Below the pieces are notes generated by a model. That model saw nothing but the letters and a program-made list of their open reading frames with translations, had not been told where the DNA came from and did not search any database. Shown piece after piece: positions 1 to 12,895 of a stretch of 64,000 nucleotides of DNA (position 1 is the first letter of the stretch; each line of letters opens with the position of its first letter). A program made the position numbers and the translations under genes. Source of the DNA: Leptasterias polaris (taxonomy: Eukaryota > Echinodermata > Asteroidea > Forcipulatida > Asteriidae); assembly GCA_037783415.1 (NCBI GenBank), contig JAZGTN010000058.1, positions 3,322,001 to 3,386,000 of the forward strand, read 5' to 3'.

Positions 1-620
1 TTAACAAAAAAAGATAAGTGACGTCATAAAAGTCAAGAACGCCCTCTAGCGGCAGGTTGAAAACTGTTAAAAATACACTTTTACTAGATGTCTGTGGCGA
101 AGTTTATGATAATCGTTTCAAAATTGGTATATATAATGACCTTTATGCAGACAACATATGTGTGAAGTTTTATATTGATGACGTCATCATGTGTCACGTG
201 GTAACGCCTTAAAGGTTTACTTTTTGAAGCCGTGTATCTACAAAACCACAAATTCGACTGAGTTGAAACTTGGCATGTTGAAAGACAGTGATATTGACAA
301 CGTAAATCTGAAGAAACAACATGATGACGTCATTCCTTTTTTTTATACAAATATTTGAAATATTGACCAATTATTACGTGTATTTATTGACCCGCTGTCA
401 AACCACGGGCTACACACACACTACGCGAACTAAACCAGTTTACTGTTTTTTATCACGTAGTGTGTGTGTATACGTTGAGCAAATCATCCGCAATGTTCAA
501 AGTCCATCAAACATGCTTGTGGTCTAGTCTCTGTTCAAGGTTCGCGCAACCTGCTTTTGACAATACGCTTTGTTAGTCTCTAAAACAGCCGTCCATGCAA
601 ACCTCGTTAACAAACAAATG
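1..620. repeat. Interspersed repeat, copy 1 of a pair (second copy ~6512-7130)
   Basis: The first ~620 bases recur in the same orientation at about 6512-7130 with scattered substitutions and small indels. Both copies share the 'gcgccctctagcggcaggtt'-like motif (one base differs here), the GATGACGTCAT boxes and a perfect 15-bp inverted repeat (411-425 with 456-470). Similarity stops near 620 and 7133. The open frames inside are short and not conserved between copies, so I treat the stretch as non-coding. The left end lies outside the window. Confidence 0.8.
411..470. repeat. Perfect 15-bp inverted repeat (hairpin) inside the repeat
   Basis: TACACACACACTACG at 411-425 is the exact reverse complement of 456-470, with a 30-base loop. 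The same structure is kept in the second repeat copy at 6924-6938 and 6970-6984. Its role is unknown. Confidence 0.8.
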
Positions 621-992
621 CTAGGCTTTTGAAACTTGAAAGGTAATTAATTTATAAAATATGAAGTGATGACGTCTGCATGACGTCATCAATTTTCAAG
701 TTATATTACCACCAAGGTATAGTGTTTTACAAGATCTAATACGTACAGAACAACTTTGGCATCAAGCTTAAACGTTACATCAGCGCGGCCTTTACACAGA
801 GGGCGCTAGATAAAAACTACGGTCACGAGCTGCTGATGTTTTGTTGCATTCATAGACACAGGAATGGTGGCAACTTCATTCATTATTTTGAATAACATCT
901 TTAGGCTTGTAATCAAGTGGATAATCATTCAAAAATATTGGGTTTTGATTCCAAAGCGACTACCATGGAAATTTGCATGCAGATCGATGCCC

Positions 993-1620
993 GCGCCCGT
1001 CAAACACTTGATTCTTATGTTCTATCATTCTAAACATGTAAGCCTTGTTGTGAAAAAAATCGTACACGATTATTTTATATGTGATCATAAAGGGTACCAG
1101 CCGATCATATTAAGAAACATTTTACTTCCATCCAATGGCCGTCCAAAAACCAATGTATCAGCTCGCAGAAGCACAGAGCTGGTCGTTCGCCATGGACCAC
1201 GACGTGTAATACACTGCGACATTGAAGACATTACCGTACAGTTGACACGCCACAGGTCATCGTACTTACAACTTATCAATGGCGTACTGACATTATAGAT
1301 CTGAATTCCGCTCATATTCAGCGTCTAATTGTTCCCCTATTCGCCATTCTCGTTGCTTAATGATCAAAATGGAATTAAAGACGAAGTTTCGCTGAGATGG
1401 CCACCTACTTCAGTGATTCATATGACTATTAATTTTGTGAGAAAATGCAAGCAGAAAAGGACGAACATTGGTTATGTTTTGATCACACTCCGAGAAGGAA
1501 GGATGTGTCATCGGATCGTGAAGGGTGCTTCAGACCCTCCCCACGGCAGGAGTTTATCGTTGCTAACACGGGACAAAAACGGTAAGTTTTTGTGTGAACA
1601 TCAATGCTTTTAAAAATGAT
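993..1620. repeat. Interspersed repeat, copy 1 (relatives at 2775-2943 and ~4205-4640)
   Basis: 993-1157 is nearly repeated at 2775-2943. The following part (about 1160-1620) has a more diverged relative at about 4205-4640. The second copy therefore looks split after 2943, with ~1.26 kb of a different repeat between its halves, which suggests a later insertion. A 144-codon frame (864-1298) crosses the left border of the repeat and shows no recognisable domain, so I do not call it a gene. Confidence 0.6.
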
Positions 1621-1949
1621 TCTTTTATTTAATGCACAATTACGTTATAAAGTTTATCCTGTATCATCAAGTGGTGACGTTGGTGAAATGTTTTTAAAAC
1701 CAAGGAACGTTTAGTATGAACGTCGAAGAGATAGAATTGGGCAATGGAGGGATTGGTATGATTGTTGGCTGTGTCGCTATAGTCAGAAAATGGTCAGACT
1801 GATGAATGTTTTCCGTCAACTTTGTATTATGACATTTGAAAACCCTTCGATAACGTTTCCCCTAATAAGGTTTCGTTTATAAGTTGTTCACATCAAAAAC
1901 AAGATGTGCACCTTCCACTAATTTTTTCTTGCGTAATTTCTTTACTCTG

Positions 1950-2010
1950 ATATGTTGTATTGTTGAGCGCAATATAAATTCAATAAATTATTATTATTAT
2001 TATTATATAA
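1950..2010 (+). repeat. Possible SINE/LINE 3' tail with (TTA)n
   Basis: 'gagcgcaatataaattcaat' followed by 'aaattattattattattatt' resembles the AGCGCNATATAAAT-(ATT)n tail of the two SINEs at 34.5 and 36.0 kb, here on the + strand. No tRNA-like head is visible upstream, so it would be a truncated copy. Confidence 0.4.
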
Positions 2011-2930
2011 TCATGAAATGTTGTAAGTCTTGAATTTTAGTAAGTGTTGAATTTTATAAAATTGAGCAGTTTCAGCTTGACTTACATTGCTTTGAGTCAT
2101 ACTTTGTATATAATTTTTTTTTTCTTCTTCAGAATATACAACACATCCAGTACCCGAATGGTCTCCAGTGAAAGATTTCATAATCATTGTTGTGTTCCAT
2201 TCCCTAATTCCTTTCCGAGTGTATGATGCACCATACAGGTAGAAATAGTAATAATATTTAATTAGTTAAAATTCACGAGAAGCTAAAACTGCCGTCTTCT
2301 TGACTTGCCTTTATCCTGCATAATTTTTAAAAACAAGTGTATTTTCTTTCAATTTTATAAATTTAACAAACCGTTCTGTATGAAGACTAATGTCTAAAAA
2401 TCAAGCAAGCTATTTTTAAAAATGCAACCAGCTCACATTATGCTCGACTTATTTTAACGACATCATCATCAGTGCATATGTATTGAACAATCAAAGTATC
2501 ATGCACCGATACATGAGAAGCCAAATCACAGTATTTGAAAACCTGTTAAAACTTATAAGAATTGTAACTTAATAATGTCAACATGATTTGCATATAGTCG
2601 GATTTATTAATAAATAAAGAATCAATATCCATTGAAAAATAAAAAACTTCAGTGAGTGGCATACATGATAGTTGTACTTGTGAGTAATTCAAAGGCTCGT
2701 TTTAAGATGTGCAACCAAAATGAAAGGGAATTTGAAAAATTAATATTGCTCTGTATGAAAGGACATTATTGACCCGTCAAACACTTAATTCTTATGTTCT
2801 ATCATTCTAAACATGTAAGCTTTGTTGTGAAAAAATCGTACACGATTATTTCATATGTGATCATTATAAAAACAAGTAAAGGGAACCAGCCGATCATATC
2901 AAGAAACATTATACTTCCATCCAATGGCCG

Positions 2931-3660
2931 TCCAAAAACCATTTAAGTAAATAAACTCGCAATTCAAAAGTCAACTCTAGCGGGCGCTACAGACATTTTG
3001 GGATTAGTAGATTAATGTAAACTCGGGACATAGTTAGGTCATTGTGGTGCTTCTGTTCTATGCGTGATATGAGTAGGTACTTCAGTATGTTATACATTAA
3101 GTCCAAATTGCACGGGAAAAGGGTAACTTTATTGGGTTCACACTATGGAAGGAAGTAACTCTTGTGAAAGTAGTTGTGGAATAATTTTTTTCTAAATAGA
3201 CTCATTCACTAACTTTTAATAACAACTTATCGTACAAATTTCTAACAGAGTCATGTTTACCAAATGTTTCAATATACGGTTCGTACAAGATCTATAAGTA
3301 CAGAACGACTTTGGTAATCAAGCTGAAACTTTGCATGTATCCAAATTTGTTCACACCACGATGACGTCATCAAGTCTGACATGACGTCACCTTAAAAGTG
3401 CAGGTTCAAGATCTATATACTGAGTAGTAAATGCTTGGTCAAGCTGAAATGTACCTTACAAGTATTCAAACTGGGATGTGTTACAACCAAAAATTGAACG
3501 TCATTCCGAACACCTTCTTTTTGTTACAACAAAAAGTTAAGTCTAGTGTTTACTACTTCTTCTTCTCTTCGTCGCTTGTCCGGTAACAAAAGCACACTTC
3601 CCAAGCTCATTATAAACTTTAAACTTTACATGTAGTTAGATAACCATTAGGAGATAAAAC
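2931..3660. repeat. Interspersed repeat with hairpin-CTAG junction, copy 1 (second copy ~5488-6240)
   Basis: This stretch is repeated in the same orientation at about 5488-6240. It contains CTTTTTGTT-AC-AACAAAAAG, a perfect 9-bp stem, followed six bases later by CTAG (3543-3546) and then a T and a TTCTTC-rich run. A hairpin followed by CTRR next to T is the 3' terminus of canonical helitrons, so this may be the end of a non-autonomous helitron. No matching 5' TC end was located. Confidence 0.6.
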
Positions 3661-4204
3661 CGTTTCAGTTACGTCATGATGACGTCATCGGGTGTCAAAT
3701 TACAAGCCATTTAAGTTTAAAAAGGGACCTCATGCGAATGCCTGTATGTCTCTGAATATTAAAGCTACAGTATTCATATTTAGGCATATGATAGATAAAG
3801 ACACGGGCAACATTTGAAAAGTTATAGCCAAAATCACCCGACCTTTACTTCCGGTCGTACCGGAAGGTCAAAGTTTGCCTTTCTGCAATTCTTAACCAAA
3901 AAACATTTCCTGCCCAAATTCTTCACTTCTGTTTATCCGATCAACCTCAAATTTACACCATGTTAGAACCTTGATGAAACCTCCATCGATTTGTTGTGAC
4001 GTCATGATTACGTCATCAGGTGTTGAAATACAGTAAATCAAAATTTAATATTTCAAAAAATCATAACTTAATCATTACTGAATGGATTGCTTCAATCAAT
4101 ACATCATCGGACAGGTCTTTTAAAACTCAACAAATGCTACACAAAGAGTTATCCCGGTTGTTTTTGACTTCCCGCTGAAAATGTAAGTTGAACATTACGT
4201 TAGT
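3660..4204. repeat. Repeat of the R1 family (degenerate)
   Basis: Contains the R1 landmarks seen again at 33.2-33.7 and 61.3-61.6 kb: TGATGACGTCATC boxes, an ACTTCCGGT-type motif, and the 'atcataact' and 'caatacatcatcggacaggt' strings. It is diverged from those copies and has no long open frame. Confidence 0.55.
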
Positions 4205-4639
4205 ATTAGCCCGCAGGGCTGGTCATTCTGCTCCATTGACCACGCGTAATCTTGCATGTACATGTAAACGGTACACACACTGCGCCATTGATCTTAGGTG
4301 CAAAGTCCACGAAGACTGCATTGCTGTGTCGTGATACGTTATCCATGGTGGCGCTATACAAAGTTAATGGTCATTATTTTATTACTGCACTCGTCGATAA
4401 ATGCAACCATCCTTCGGAAATCTACGATGTTCGACGGTGGTCCAATGAATAGCTCATTGCATAACCTTCGTGTTAGCCTTTTGTTGGCTTGGTGGTAAAT
4501 ATCAACTGAACGAGTGTATTTTGCTGAACTGTTTTGGTGATTTGAAGAACTTTTGATAACTGAGAAAATGCAATCGGAAATATAAAAGGTCAACATAAAT
4601 TTGACTCTGATCAACAACGGTTTTTACGCGAATCTAACT

Positions 4640-5487
4640 TTTAGATCCTGTTGAATACTTCAAAGAAATACAATGTGAACAGCAAAATAAATTCAACATA
4701 AATTGCACATCGTGTAAACAGTAGGTTCTTATGCCCTTTTCATAATCATGACTTGTTGCTTCAGTAATCGGCACCAGACGGTATAAGCGCAGCAAACAGG
4801 CGTAGTTTGATAACATTTATTTTTGAATTGTTAGTGATATCTTTTAGTATTATAGTCCAATAACTACGGATTGGATTTCTACAATCAATACATCATCGGA
4901 CAGGTCTTGCATACGATCAGTTCAGTTTATGACTATTTACATGAAAAACCTCGCCGTAACGTTGTTTAATTAATAGACGTGCACTTATTTCTTGGTAAAC
5001 TATGGTATTTACGTATATAAGAGAAACAATTTACTATTTTGAAATTTCAAAAGCTAGGCCCAAAAACAATCTTTTTCATCGATTTAATTAAACCTATAAT
5101 AGCGCATAGAGGCTTCTGCATTATGCGCAATATAAATATCTCGTGTTGTTATTAATATAATATACGTCCAATTTTCTAAAACAAAGGCAACGTAAACAAA
5201 CATTAATCGGGAGGACATGAATAATGTTCAGGCTTAGTCTAGCCACCGAGAATGACAAACAATTTGCGCCCTCTTACGATGGGTTCCACAAATTCAAAAA
5301 CGTTTGGAACGTCACAAGAACATTTCAGTAGCGTTATTTGTGGAGAGGAGAATTCGACATAATAAAATTGGACAACAGAACAAAGATGAATTCACCCCAA
5401 ACACTTGTTATATAATTATGTCTGTTTATTTGGTATTTGTGTGTAAAAGCATATGCAATGGCACACAACACAGCTCTGTCCAAAAAC
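4640..5487. other. No recognisable gene
   Basis: AT-rich sequence without a convincing open frame or splice-bounded exon. 'gcgcaatataaatatc' near 5126 may be a trace of a SINE tail. I see nothing else to support. Confidence 0.4.
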
Positions 5488-6240
5488 CGTCCAAAAACCA
5501 ATTAAGTAATTAAACTCGCAATTCAAAAGTCAACTCTAGCGGGCGCTACAGACATTTTGGGATTAGTGGATTAATTTCAACTCGGGACATAGTTAGGTCA
5601 TTGTGGTGCTTCTGTTCTATGCGTGATATGAGTAGGTACTTCAGTATGTTATACATTAAGTCCAAATTGCACGGGAAAAGGGTAACTTTATTGGGTTCAA
5701 ACTATGGAAGGAAGTAACTCTTGTGAAAGTAGTTGTGGAATAATTTTTTTCTAAATAGACTCATTCACTGACTTTTGATAACAACTTATCGTACAAATTT
5801 CTAACAGAGTCATGTTTACCAAATTTTTCAATATACGGTTCGTACAAGATCTATAAGTACAGAACGACTTTGGTAATCAAGCTGAAACTTTGCATGTATC
5901 CAAATTTGTTCACACCACGATGACATCATCAAGTCTGACATGACGTCACCTTAAAGGTGCAGGTTCAAGATCTATATACTGAGTAGTAAATGCTTGGTCA
6001 AGCTGAAATGTACCTTACAAGTATTCAAACTGGGATGTGTTACAACCAAAAATTGAACGTCATTCCGAACACCTTCTTTTGTTACAACAAAAAGTTAAGT
6101 CTAGTTAATACTTCTTATTCTTCTTCTTATCCCCCGCGATTGTCCGCTAACAAAAGCACACTTCCCAAGCTCGTATAAACTTGAAATTTCTACCATAGTT
6201 AGATATCCATTAGGAGACGAAACCGTTTCATTTACGTCAT
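5488..6240. repeat. Interspersed repeat with hairpin-CTAG junction, copy 2
   Basis: Direct copy of 2931-3660. The hairpin is slightly shorter, and CTAG lies at 6101-6104 followed by T and a TTCTT-rich run, matching copy 1. The copies differ by single bases and small indels, so they are separate old insertions or one old duplication. Confidence 0.65.
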
Positions 6241-6511
6241 GATGACGTCATCAGGTGTCAAATTACAATATTTTTAGAAAAAAATAAATTAATCTTTGAA
6301 AATCTGTAACAAATCACACTTAAGAGACCGGCGGTTGTTTTATGCGGGATCATACTTAGGTCATATAGGTCTTTATTTGTTGTCGTGTGCGTGACCTCAC
6401 ATGACCTCTACTTCCGGTCGTAACATGAAGAAACAGGAAGTGCCTTGTAATTTAAAAGTGGCACACTTTTTGAAGTTTTTTTTAACGGTGTTATAGTCGA
6501 GCAAGAGTCTG

Positions 6512-7130
6512 GTTTAACAAAAAAAGACAAATGACGTCATAAAAGTCAAGAGCGCCCTCTAGCGGCAGGTTGAAAACAATTAAAAATGCACTTTTCCTAG
6601 ATGTCTGTGGCGAAGTTTAAGATAATCGTTTCGAAATTGGTATACATAATGACCTTCATGCAGACAACATATGTGTGAAGTTTTAGATTGATGACGTCAT
6701 CGTGTGTCACATGGTATTGCCTTAAAGGTTTACTTTTTGAAGCCGTGTATTTACAAAACCACAAGATCGACTGAGTTTAAACTTGGCATGTTGAAAGACA
6801 GTGATATTGACTATGTAAATCTAAAGAGAAAACATGATGACGTCATTCCTTTTTTTTATACAAATATTTGAAATATTGACCAATTATTACGGGTATTTAT
6901 TGACCCGCTGTCAAACCACGGGCTACACACACACTACGCGAACTAAACCAGTTTACTGTTTTGTTATCACGTAGTGTGTGTGTATACGTTGAGCAAATCA
7001 TCCGCAAGGTTCAAAGTCCATCAAACATGCTTGTGGTCTAGTCTCTGTTCAAGGTTCGCGCAACCTGCTTTTGACAATACGCTTTGTTAGTCTCTAAAAC
7101 AGCCGTCCATGCAAACCTCGTTAACAAGCA
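6512..7130. repeat. Interspersed repeat, copy 2 of the 1-620 repeat
   Basis: Direct copy of 1-620, including the conserved 15-bp inverted repeat. Downstream, 7130-7890 does not continue the similarity. It ends at another hairpin (TTTTTGTT-GTGT-AACAAAAA) plus CTAG at 7888-7891, where the satellite block begins. Confidence 0.75.
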
Positions 7131-7891
7131 AATGCTGTGCTTTCGATCGTGTGCTTTTTAAAACTTTTGCTAAAGCTGGTGGTGCTATATCAAATTATGG
7201 TCATGCTTTTACCACGCTCTGTGGCATTATTGGCTTGCTCTGTGACAGATCGGCTCGTTTTAGTCTACGCAAACACCAATGTGAGCATTTTTGTTGGCCA
7301 ACAAAGACACACTTTGAGTCGTGCGTAGCGCGTACACGCGTGCACTTTTCCATTGTTTTTCATCAATGATGGTGGTCAATGACGTGGTCAATTTGCTTTG
7401 ATTTGCTGTAAAACGTTAATCGGTGACAGGGTACGCTGAATATAAGGCATTTCATCACTAAGGTGACAAAAGGAATTGTCGTGTGCTTATTAATACTAGC
7501 AGAAAACATGCGTATAACGTAACAACGATCTACAACCACGTTGCAAATTTACAATAAATTTGCAATGTTGTGTTTTGCACTCGTGGGGCCCAATTTAATT
7601 ATATTATGTACTGGAGCATTATTTTTGTGCTCCTATAGTAAATTGCAAGATTGAGCTCAAGCCGCGATATATTACATTTAACGCTTGTTTTCCTGATAAA
7701 AGACGTCATCAATTGTAACATGACTTTGACTTAAAGTTGCAGTTTTACCAGATTTGTATACACAGTATTACAATTGCCTGGTCAAGCTTAAAACCAAATT
7801 GATGTATTCAAGCTGACAATGAGTAACATCCCATATTTGAACGTCATGCCGAACACCTTGTTTTTGTTGTGTAACAAAAATTTAAGTCTAG

Positions 7892-10800
7892 TTAATATCA
7901 TTTTTGTAAAATGTGGCATTGAAATAGTCATTTGTTAATAAAACCATGGTATATTTTGTCGTGGAAATCATTTTAAATACTTGATATAATGAATAAGGTT
8001 TTGAAAGTGCGTGAAATTTGAAAAAGGGTTGTGGAATTTACACTGTGCGTATAGACTTTCAAAGAAAAGGTGTGTAAATATGAACAAAAATCACTTAAAA
8101 TAGGTTGAAACAATAACACTTTTCAGAAGTACAGATCGTTCCCGGTGTTGCACACGGCACGCTAGGTTTGCTTGCTTGAGGTTTGTCACTTGAGTTTCTT
8201 TGTTTTTGGAATTGCTTGAAAAATATGTGTTTTTAGAAATTTGAGGAATTATTCGGATTTGGTATTTCAGTAAACAATAACAGGTACATCATTTGAAGGT
8301 TCAGCAGCCTTCCCAATTCTATTTCTGTAAAATGGCACATTGAAATTGCTAATTTTTGTCGAAATAAATGGTATATTTGGTTGTAGAAGTTATTTTAAAC
8401 ACCAATTAATACGGTGAGCAAGTTTGTCAAAGTGCCTAAATGTGAGAAATTATCACGGGAATGACATTTCATGTATAGACATGTAGAGAAAAGCTGTGTA
8501 AATACGAACAAAATTGACAATATTGGGTGAACACAAAAACACTCTCCAGAAGTGGGTTAGTAGGTCGAAAGGTCACAAAGTCACAATACCTTATGGGGAT
8601 ATGTGTTGCACACGGTATACGCTAAGTTGGCTTGATTCAGGTTAGCCAATTGAGTTTCTTTGTTTCTGAAATTGCTGTAAAAATGTGTTTTTAAAAATTT
8701 GATGATTTATTGGAACTGGTTATCTTAGTAAACAACAACAGGTAGATCATGTTAAGGTTGTGACAGTATTATTAATATCATTTTTGTAAAATGTGGCATT
8801 GAAATAGTCATTTGTTAATAAAACCATGGTATATTTTGTCGTGAAAATCATTTTAAATACTTGATATAATGAATAAGGTTTTGAAAGTGCGTGAAATTTG
8901 GAAAAGGGTGGTGGAATTTACACTGTGCGTATAGACTTTCAAAGAAAAGGTGTGTAAATATGAATAAAAATTACTTAAAATAGGTTGAAACAATAACACT
9001 TTTCAGAAGTACAGATCGTTCCCGTTGTTGCACACGGCACGCTAGGTTTGATTGCTTGAGGTTTGTCACTTGAGTTTCTTTGTTTTTGGAATTGCTTGAA
9101 AAATATGTGTTTTTAGAAAATTGATGAATTATTCGGATTTGGTATTTCAGTAAACAATAACAGGTACATCATTTGAAGGTTCAGCAGCCTTCTCAATTCT
9201 ATTTCTGTAAAATGGCACATTGAAATTGCTAATTTTTGTCGAAATAAATGGTATATTTGGTTGTAGAAGTTATTTTAAACACCGATTGATACGGTGAGCA
9301 AGTTTGTAAAAGTGCCTAAATGTAAGAAATTATAACGGGAATGACATTTCATGTATAGACATGTAGAGAAAAGCTGTGTAAATACGAACAAAATTGACAA
9401 TATTGGGTTAACACAAAAACACTCTCCAGAAGTGGGTTAGTAGGTCGAAAGGTCACAAAGTCACAATACCTTATGTGTTGCACACGGTATACGCTAAGTT
9501 GGCTTGATTCAGGTTAGCCAATTGAGTTTCTTTGTTTCTGAAATTGCTGTAAAAATGTGTTTTTATAAATTTGATGATTTATTCGAACTGGTTATCTTAG
9601 TAAACAACAACAGGTATATCATGTTAAGGTTGTGACAGTATTATTAATATCATTTTTGTAAAATGTGGCATTGAAATAGTCATTTGTTAATAAAACCATG
9701 GTATATTTTGTCGTGGAAATCATTTTAAATACTTGATATAATGAATAAGGTTTTGAAAGTGCGTGAAATTTGAAAAGGGGTTGTGGAATTTACACTGTGC
9801 GTATAGACTTTCAAAGAAAAGGTGTGTAAATATGAACAAAAATTACTTAAAATAGGTTGAAACAATAACACTTTTCAGAAGTACAGATCGTTCCCGTTGT
9901 TGCACACGGCACGCTAGGTTTGCTTGCTTGAGGTTTGTCACTTGAGTTTCTTTGTTTTTGGAATTGCTTGAAAAATATGTGTTTTTAGAAAATTGATGAA
10001 TTGTTCGGATTTGGTATTTCAGTAAACAATAACAGGTACATCATTTGAAGGTTCAGCAGCCTTCCCAATTCTATTTCTGTAAAATGGCGCATTGAAATTG
10101 CTGATTTTTGTCGAAATAAATGGTAGGGTCTAGATTTGGTTGTAGAAGTTATTTTAAACACCGATTGATACGGCGAGCAAGTTTGTAAAAGTGCCTAAAT
10201 GTGAAAAATTATCACGGGAATGACATTTCATGTATAGACATGTAGAGAAAAGCTGTGTAAATACGAACAAAATTGACAATATTGGGTTAACACAAAAACA
10301 CTCTCCAGAAGTGGGTTAGTAGGTCGAAAGGTCACAAGGTCACAAGGTCACAATACCTTATGTGTTGCACACGGTATACGCTAAGTTGGCTTGATTCAGG
10401 TTAGCCAATTGAGTTTCTTTGTTTCTGAAATTGCTGTAAAAGTGTGTTTTTATAAATTTGATGATTTATTCGAATTTGTTATCTTAGTAAACAACAACAG
10501 GTAGATCATGTTAAGGTTGTGACAGTATTATTAATATCATTTTTGTAAAATGTGGCATTGAAATAGTCATTTGTTAATAAAACCATGGTATATTTTGTCG
10601 TGAGAATCATTTTAAATACTTGAATGAATAAGGTTTGAAAGTGCGTGAAATTTGAATAAGGGTTGTGGAATTTACACTGTGCGTATAGACTTTCAAAGAA
10701 AAGGTGTGGAAATATGAACAAAAATCACCCTTAAAATAGGTTGAAACATGAACACTTTTCAGAAGTACAGATCGTTCCCGTTATCGTACCTTATGTGTTG

Positions 10801-11700
10801 CACACGGTATACGCTAAGTTGGCTTGATTCAGGTTAGCCAATTGAGTTTCTTTGTTTCTGAAATTCCTGTAAAAGTGTGTTTTTATAAATTTGAGGATTT
10901 ATTTGAACTTGTTATCTTAGTAAACAATAACAGGTAGATCATGTAAAGGTTTTGACAGTATTATTAATATCATTTTTGTAAAATGTGGCATTGAAATAGC
11001 CATTTCTTTACAAAACCTTGGTATATTTTGTCGTGGGAATCATTTTAAATACTTGATATATGAGTAAGGTTTTCAAAGTGTGTGAAATTTGAAAAAGGGT
11101 TGAGGAATTTATACTGTGTGTATAGATTTTCAAAGAAAAGGTGTGTTAATACGAACAAAATTCACAAATTAAAACCAAAACCTTTTTCAGAAGTAGGTAG
11201 TAGTTTGAAAGGTCACAATATCTTCTCCTTCATGTATCCGGCGCTGGGTTTGCTTGATTCAGGTTCGCTATTTGAGTTTTGTTTATATTAATTTGATGAT
11301 TTATCCGAAGTGTTGCGTGGTAGAAACCACGACATTGGATTGAAATAGGTGAGGTCTGGCTATCTTCTTTTTGTTGCGTACATGGCATGCAAAGTATGCT
11401 AGATTTTAGGTTTGGTAGGTTATTAAGTTTTCCAGTATGTGGAATTGATTTAAAGTATGTGTTGTTTACTTGGTGATTTATATGAATCTGGCGCTTCAGT
11501 AAATAATGATAGGTATATGATTGTAAGTTTTTGATTGCATTACTAAGATTTAAAAAAATTAATAATTTACACAGGGCCTTCTGCAATTTTTGAATCTTAA
11601 ACTTTCTCGAAATATTGAGATTCTTTGGGATATTGTATATCATAATTAGTTGCATATGGACATTTGAAAGGGCAGTTTGGTATTTAGAGTTTATATTATT
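7892..11700. repeat. Satellite array: ~440-bp monomers in ~880-bp dimeric units
   Basis: The string 'atatcatttttgtaaaatgt' begins at 7895, 8775, 9647, 10534 and 10967, giving spacings of 880, 872, 887 and 433. Halfway through each long unit a related but distinct monomer begins ('ctatttctgtaaaatggc'), so the array reads A-B-A-B-A-B-(A/B hybrid)-A. The fourth unit switches from A to B sequence around 10790, which accounts for the short 433 spacing. The last monomer and the stretch to ~11700 are degenerate, as expected at an array edge. Open frames inside are short and occur by chance. Confidence 0.85.
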
Positions 11701-12223
11701 TTCTCACTATGGTTGACAAATTTGTTGGATGTTTCATTGAGACGTACATATTTGTTAAAAATAACAAATAGATGATTCAAACGTTGTGATACCGATGCAA
11801 ATGGAAACTGCAAATCGCAATTTCGATGATTTTGCAATTTGTAGGGTAGGTTGGGGTAAATGGAACACTTAAGCACTAAATCCCTGTTTGCGCTTTATGG
11901 GGCGATTGTGACTACGGTTTTTTGTATTCAGGTGTTGGAAAATACATTTTAGAAAGTTCCTTGGAGCAATTAAATGTAAATTATGACATTATATTCTGAA
12001 GAGAGGCCCAAAATAACGAGGCTCTAAATGTTCCATTTACCCCGACTGATTGGGGTAAATGGAACGCCTATTTGGGGTAATTGGAACACATCATTTGTAT
12101 GCACACGAAGACAATATTTGTATATTTTAGATAACATTTAATTGATAACTGGATAACATCATCTCAAAATTGTTGATAAGTACTATTAACACTGTGTTGG
12201 TTATTCATAAAAGAAATTAAAAC

Positions 12224-12258
12224 CAAACTCGTACCCAAGTGAACTCGTACCCAAGTCC
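12224..12258 (-). repeat. Two inverted units of the 18-bp minisatellite
   Basis: 'aactcgtacccaagt' occurs twice here and is the reverse complement of the GACTTGGGTAYGAGT units at 12680-12890. The two blocks face each other across ~420 bases inside the TIR element and could fold back or mark a nested element. Confidence 0.7.
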
Positions 12259-12469
12259 ATTACTCCAAAAATTAATGACCATAAAAACTTACGCAAAGTA
12301 TTTGTATTGGGTGGAAAAACGTAATGAAGAAAATGTTCCTCTTCAAATGATTGGGTTTTTTCTTTCCAAAATTATGTAAAAATAATCAGAAAACAGACAG
12401 GCTAAATCTCTTTTTAGAAAATGTGGTGGCTCTGAGAACAGCCGGTTTGTTGGTTGATGGCAATTGTTT

Positions 12470-12640
12470 CACATCGGCGGGCCGGTCAGGTGTTTGCAGG
12501 CAGACAGCAAGCCCGAAGTCTTGAGGTCCCCTGAATGGTAACAGTCCCACAGCTTGAATGTTGTCCCTTGTACTGCCTTGACCTGCTTCCGCTGGTATCC
12601 ACTGTAGTTTGGATGGACTCCTTTTTCAGCCGTACCTGCA
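12470..12640 (-). other. Weak exon-like frame inside the TIR transposon
   Basis: On the minus strand an acceptor-like 'cactgtgcag' precedes an open stretch of about 54 codons that ends at a stop. It includes the peptide YSGYQRKQVKAVQ and later KLWDCYHSGDLKTSG. The base composition is richer in GC than its surroundings. It may be the remains of a transposase or a captured exon. I do not recognise the protein. Confidence 0.2.
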
Positions 12641-12679
12641 CAGTGACCAATAAATATAGTATTATTGTACGCTAGACGG

Positions 12680-12895
12680 TATAAATTGACTTGGGTATGA
12701 GTCGACTTGGGTATGAGTCGACTTGGGTATGAGTTGACTTGGGTACGAGTCGACTTGGGTATGAGTTGACTTGGGTATGAATTGACTTGGGTGCGAGTTG
12801 ACTTGGGTACAAGTTACCTGGGTATGAGTTCACTTGGGTACGAGTTAACCTGGGTATGAGTTTACCTGGGTACGAGTTGACCCGTTTTGATTAAA
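12680..12895. repeat. 18-bp minisatellite, about 12 units
   Basis: Tandem units of the type GACTTGGGTATGAGTC with small variants (A/G in TAYGAG; GACTTGG changing to ACCTGGG towards the right). It lies inside the TIR element. Confidence 0.85.

Noticed and set aside
864..1298. 144-codon plus-strand open frame
   Set aside because: Lies across an interspersed-repeat border; the related copies at 2.8 and 4.2 kb do not keep the frame; no domain.
12680..12895. CRISPR array
   Set aside because: Contiguous 18-bp tandem units without unique spacers, inside a eukaryotic transposon.
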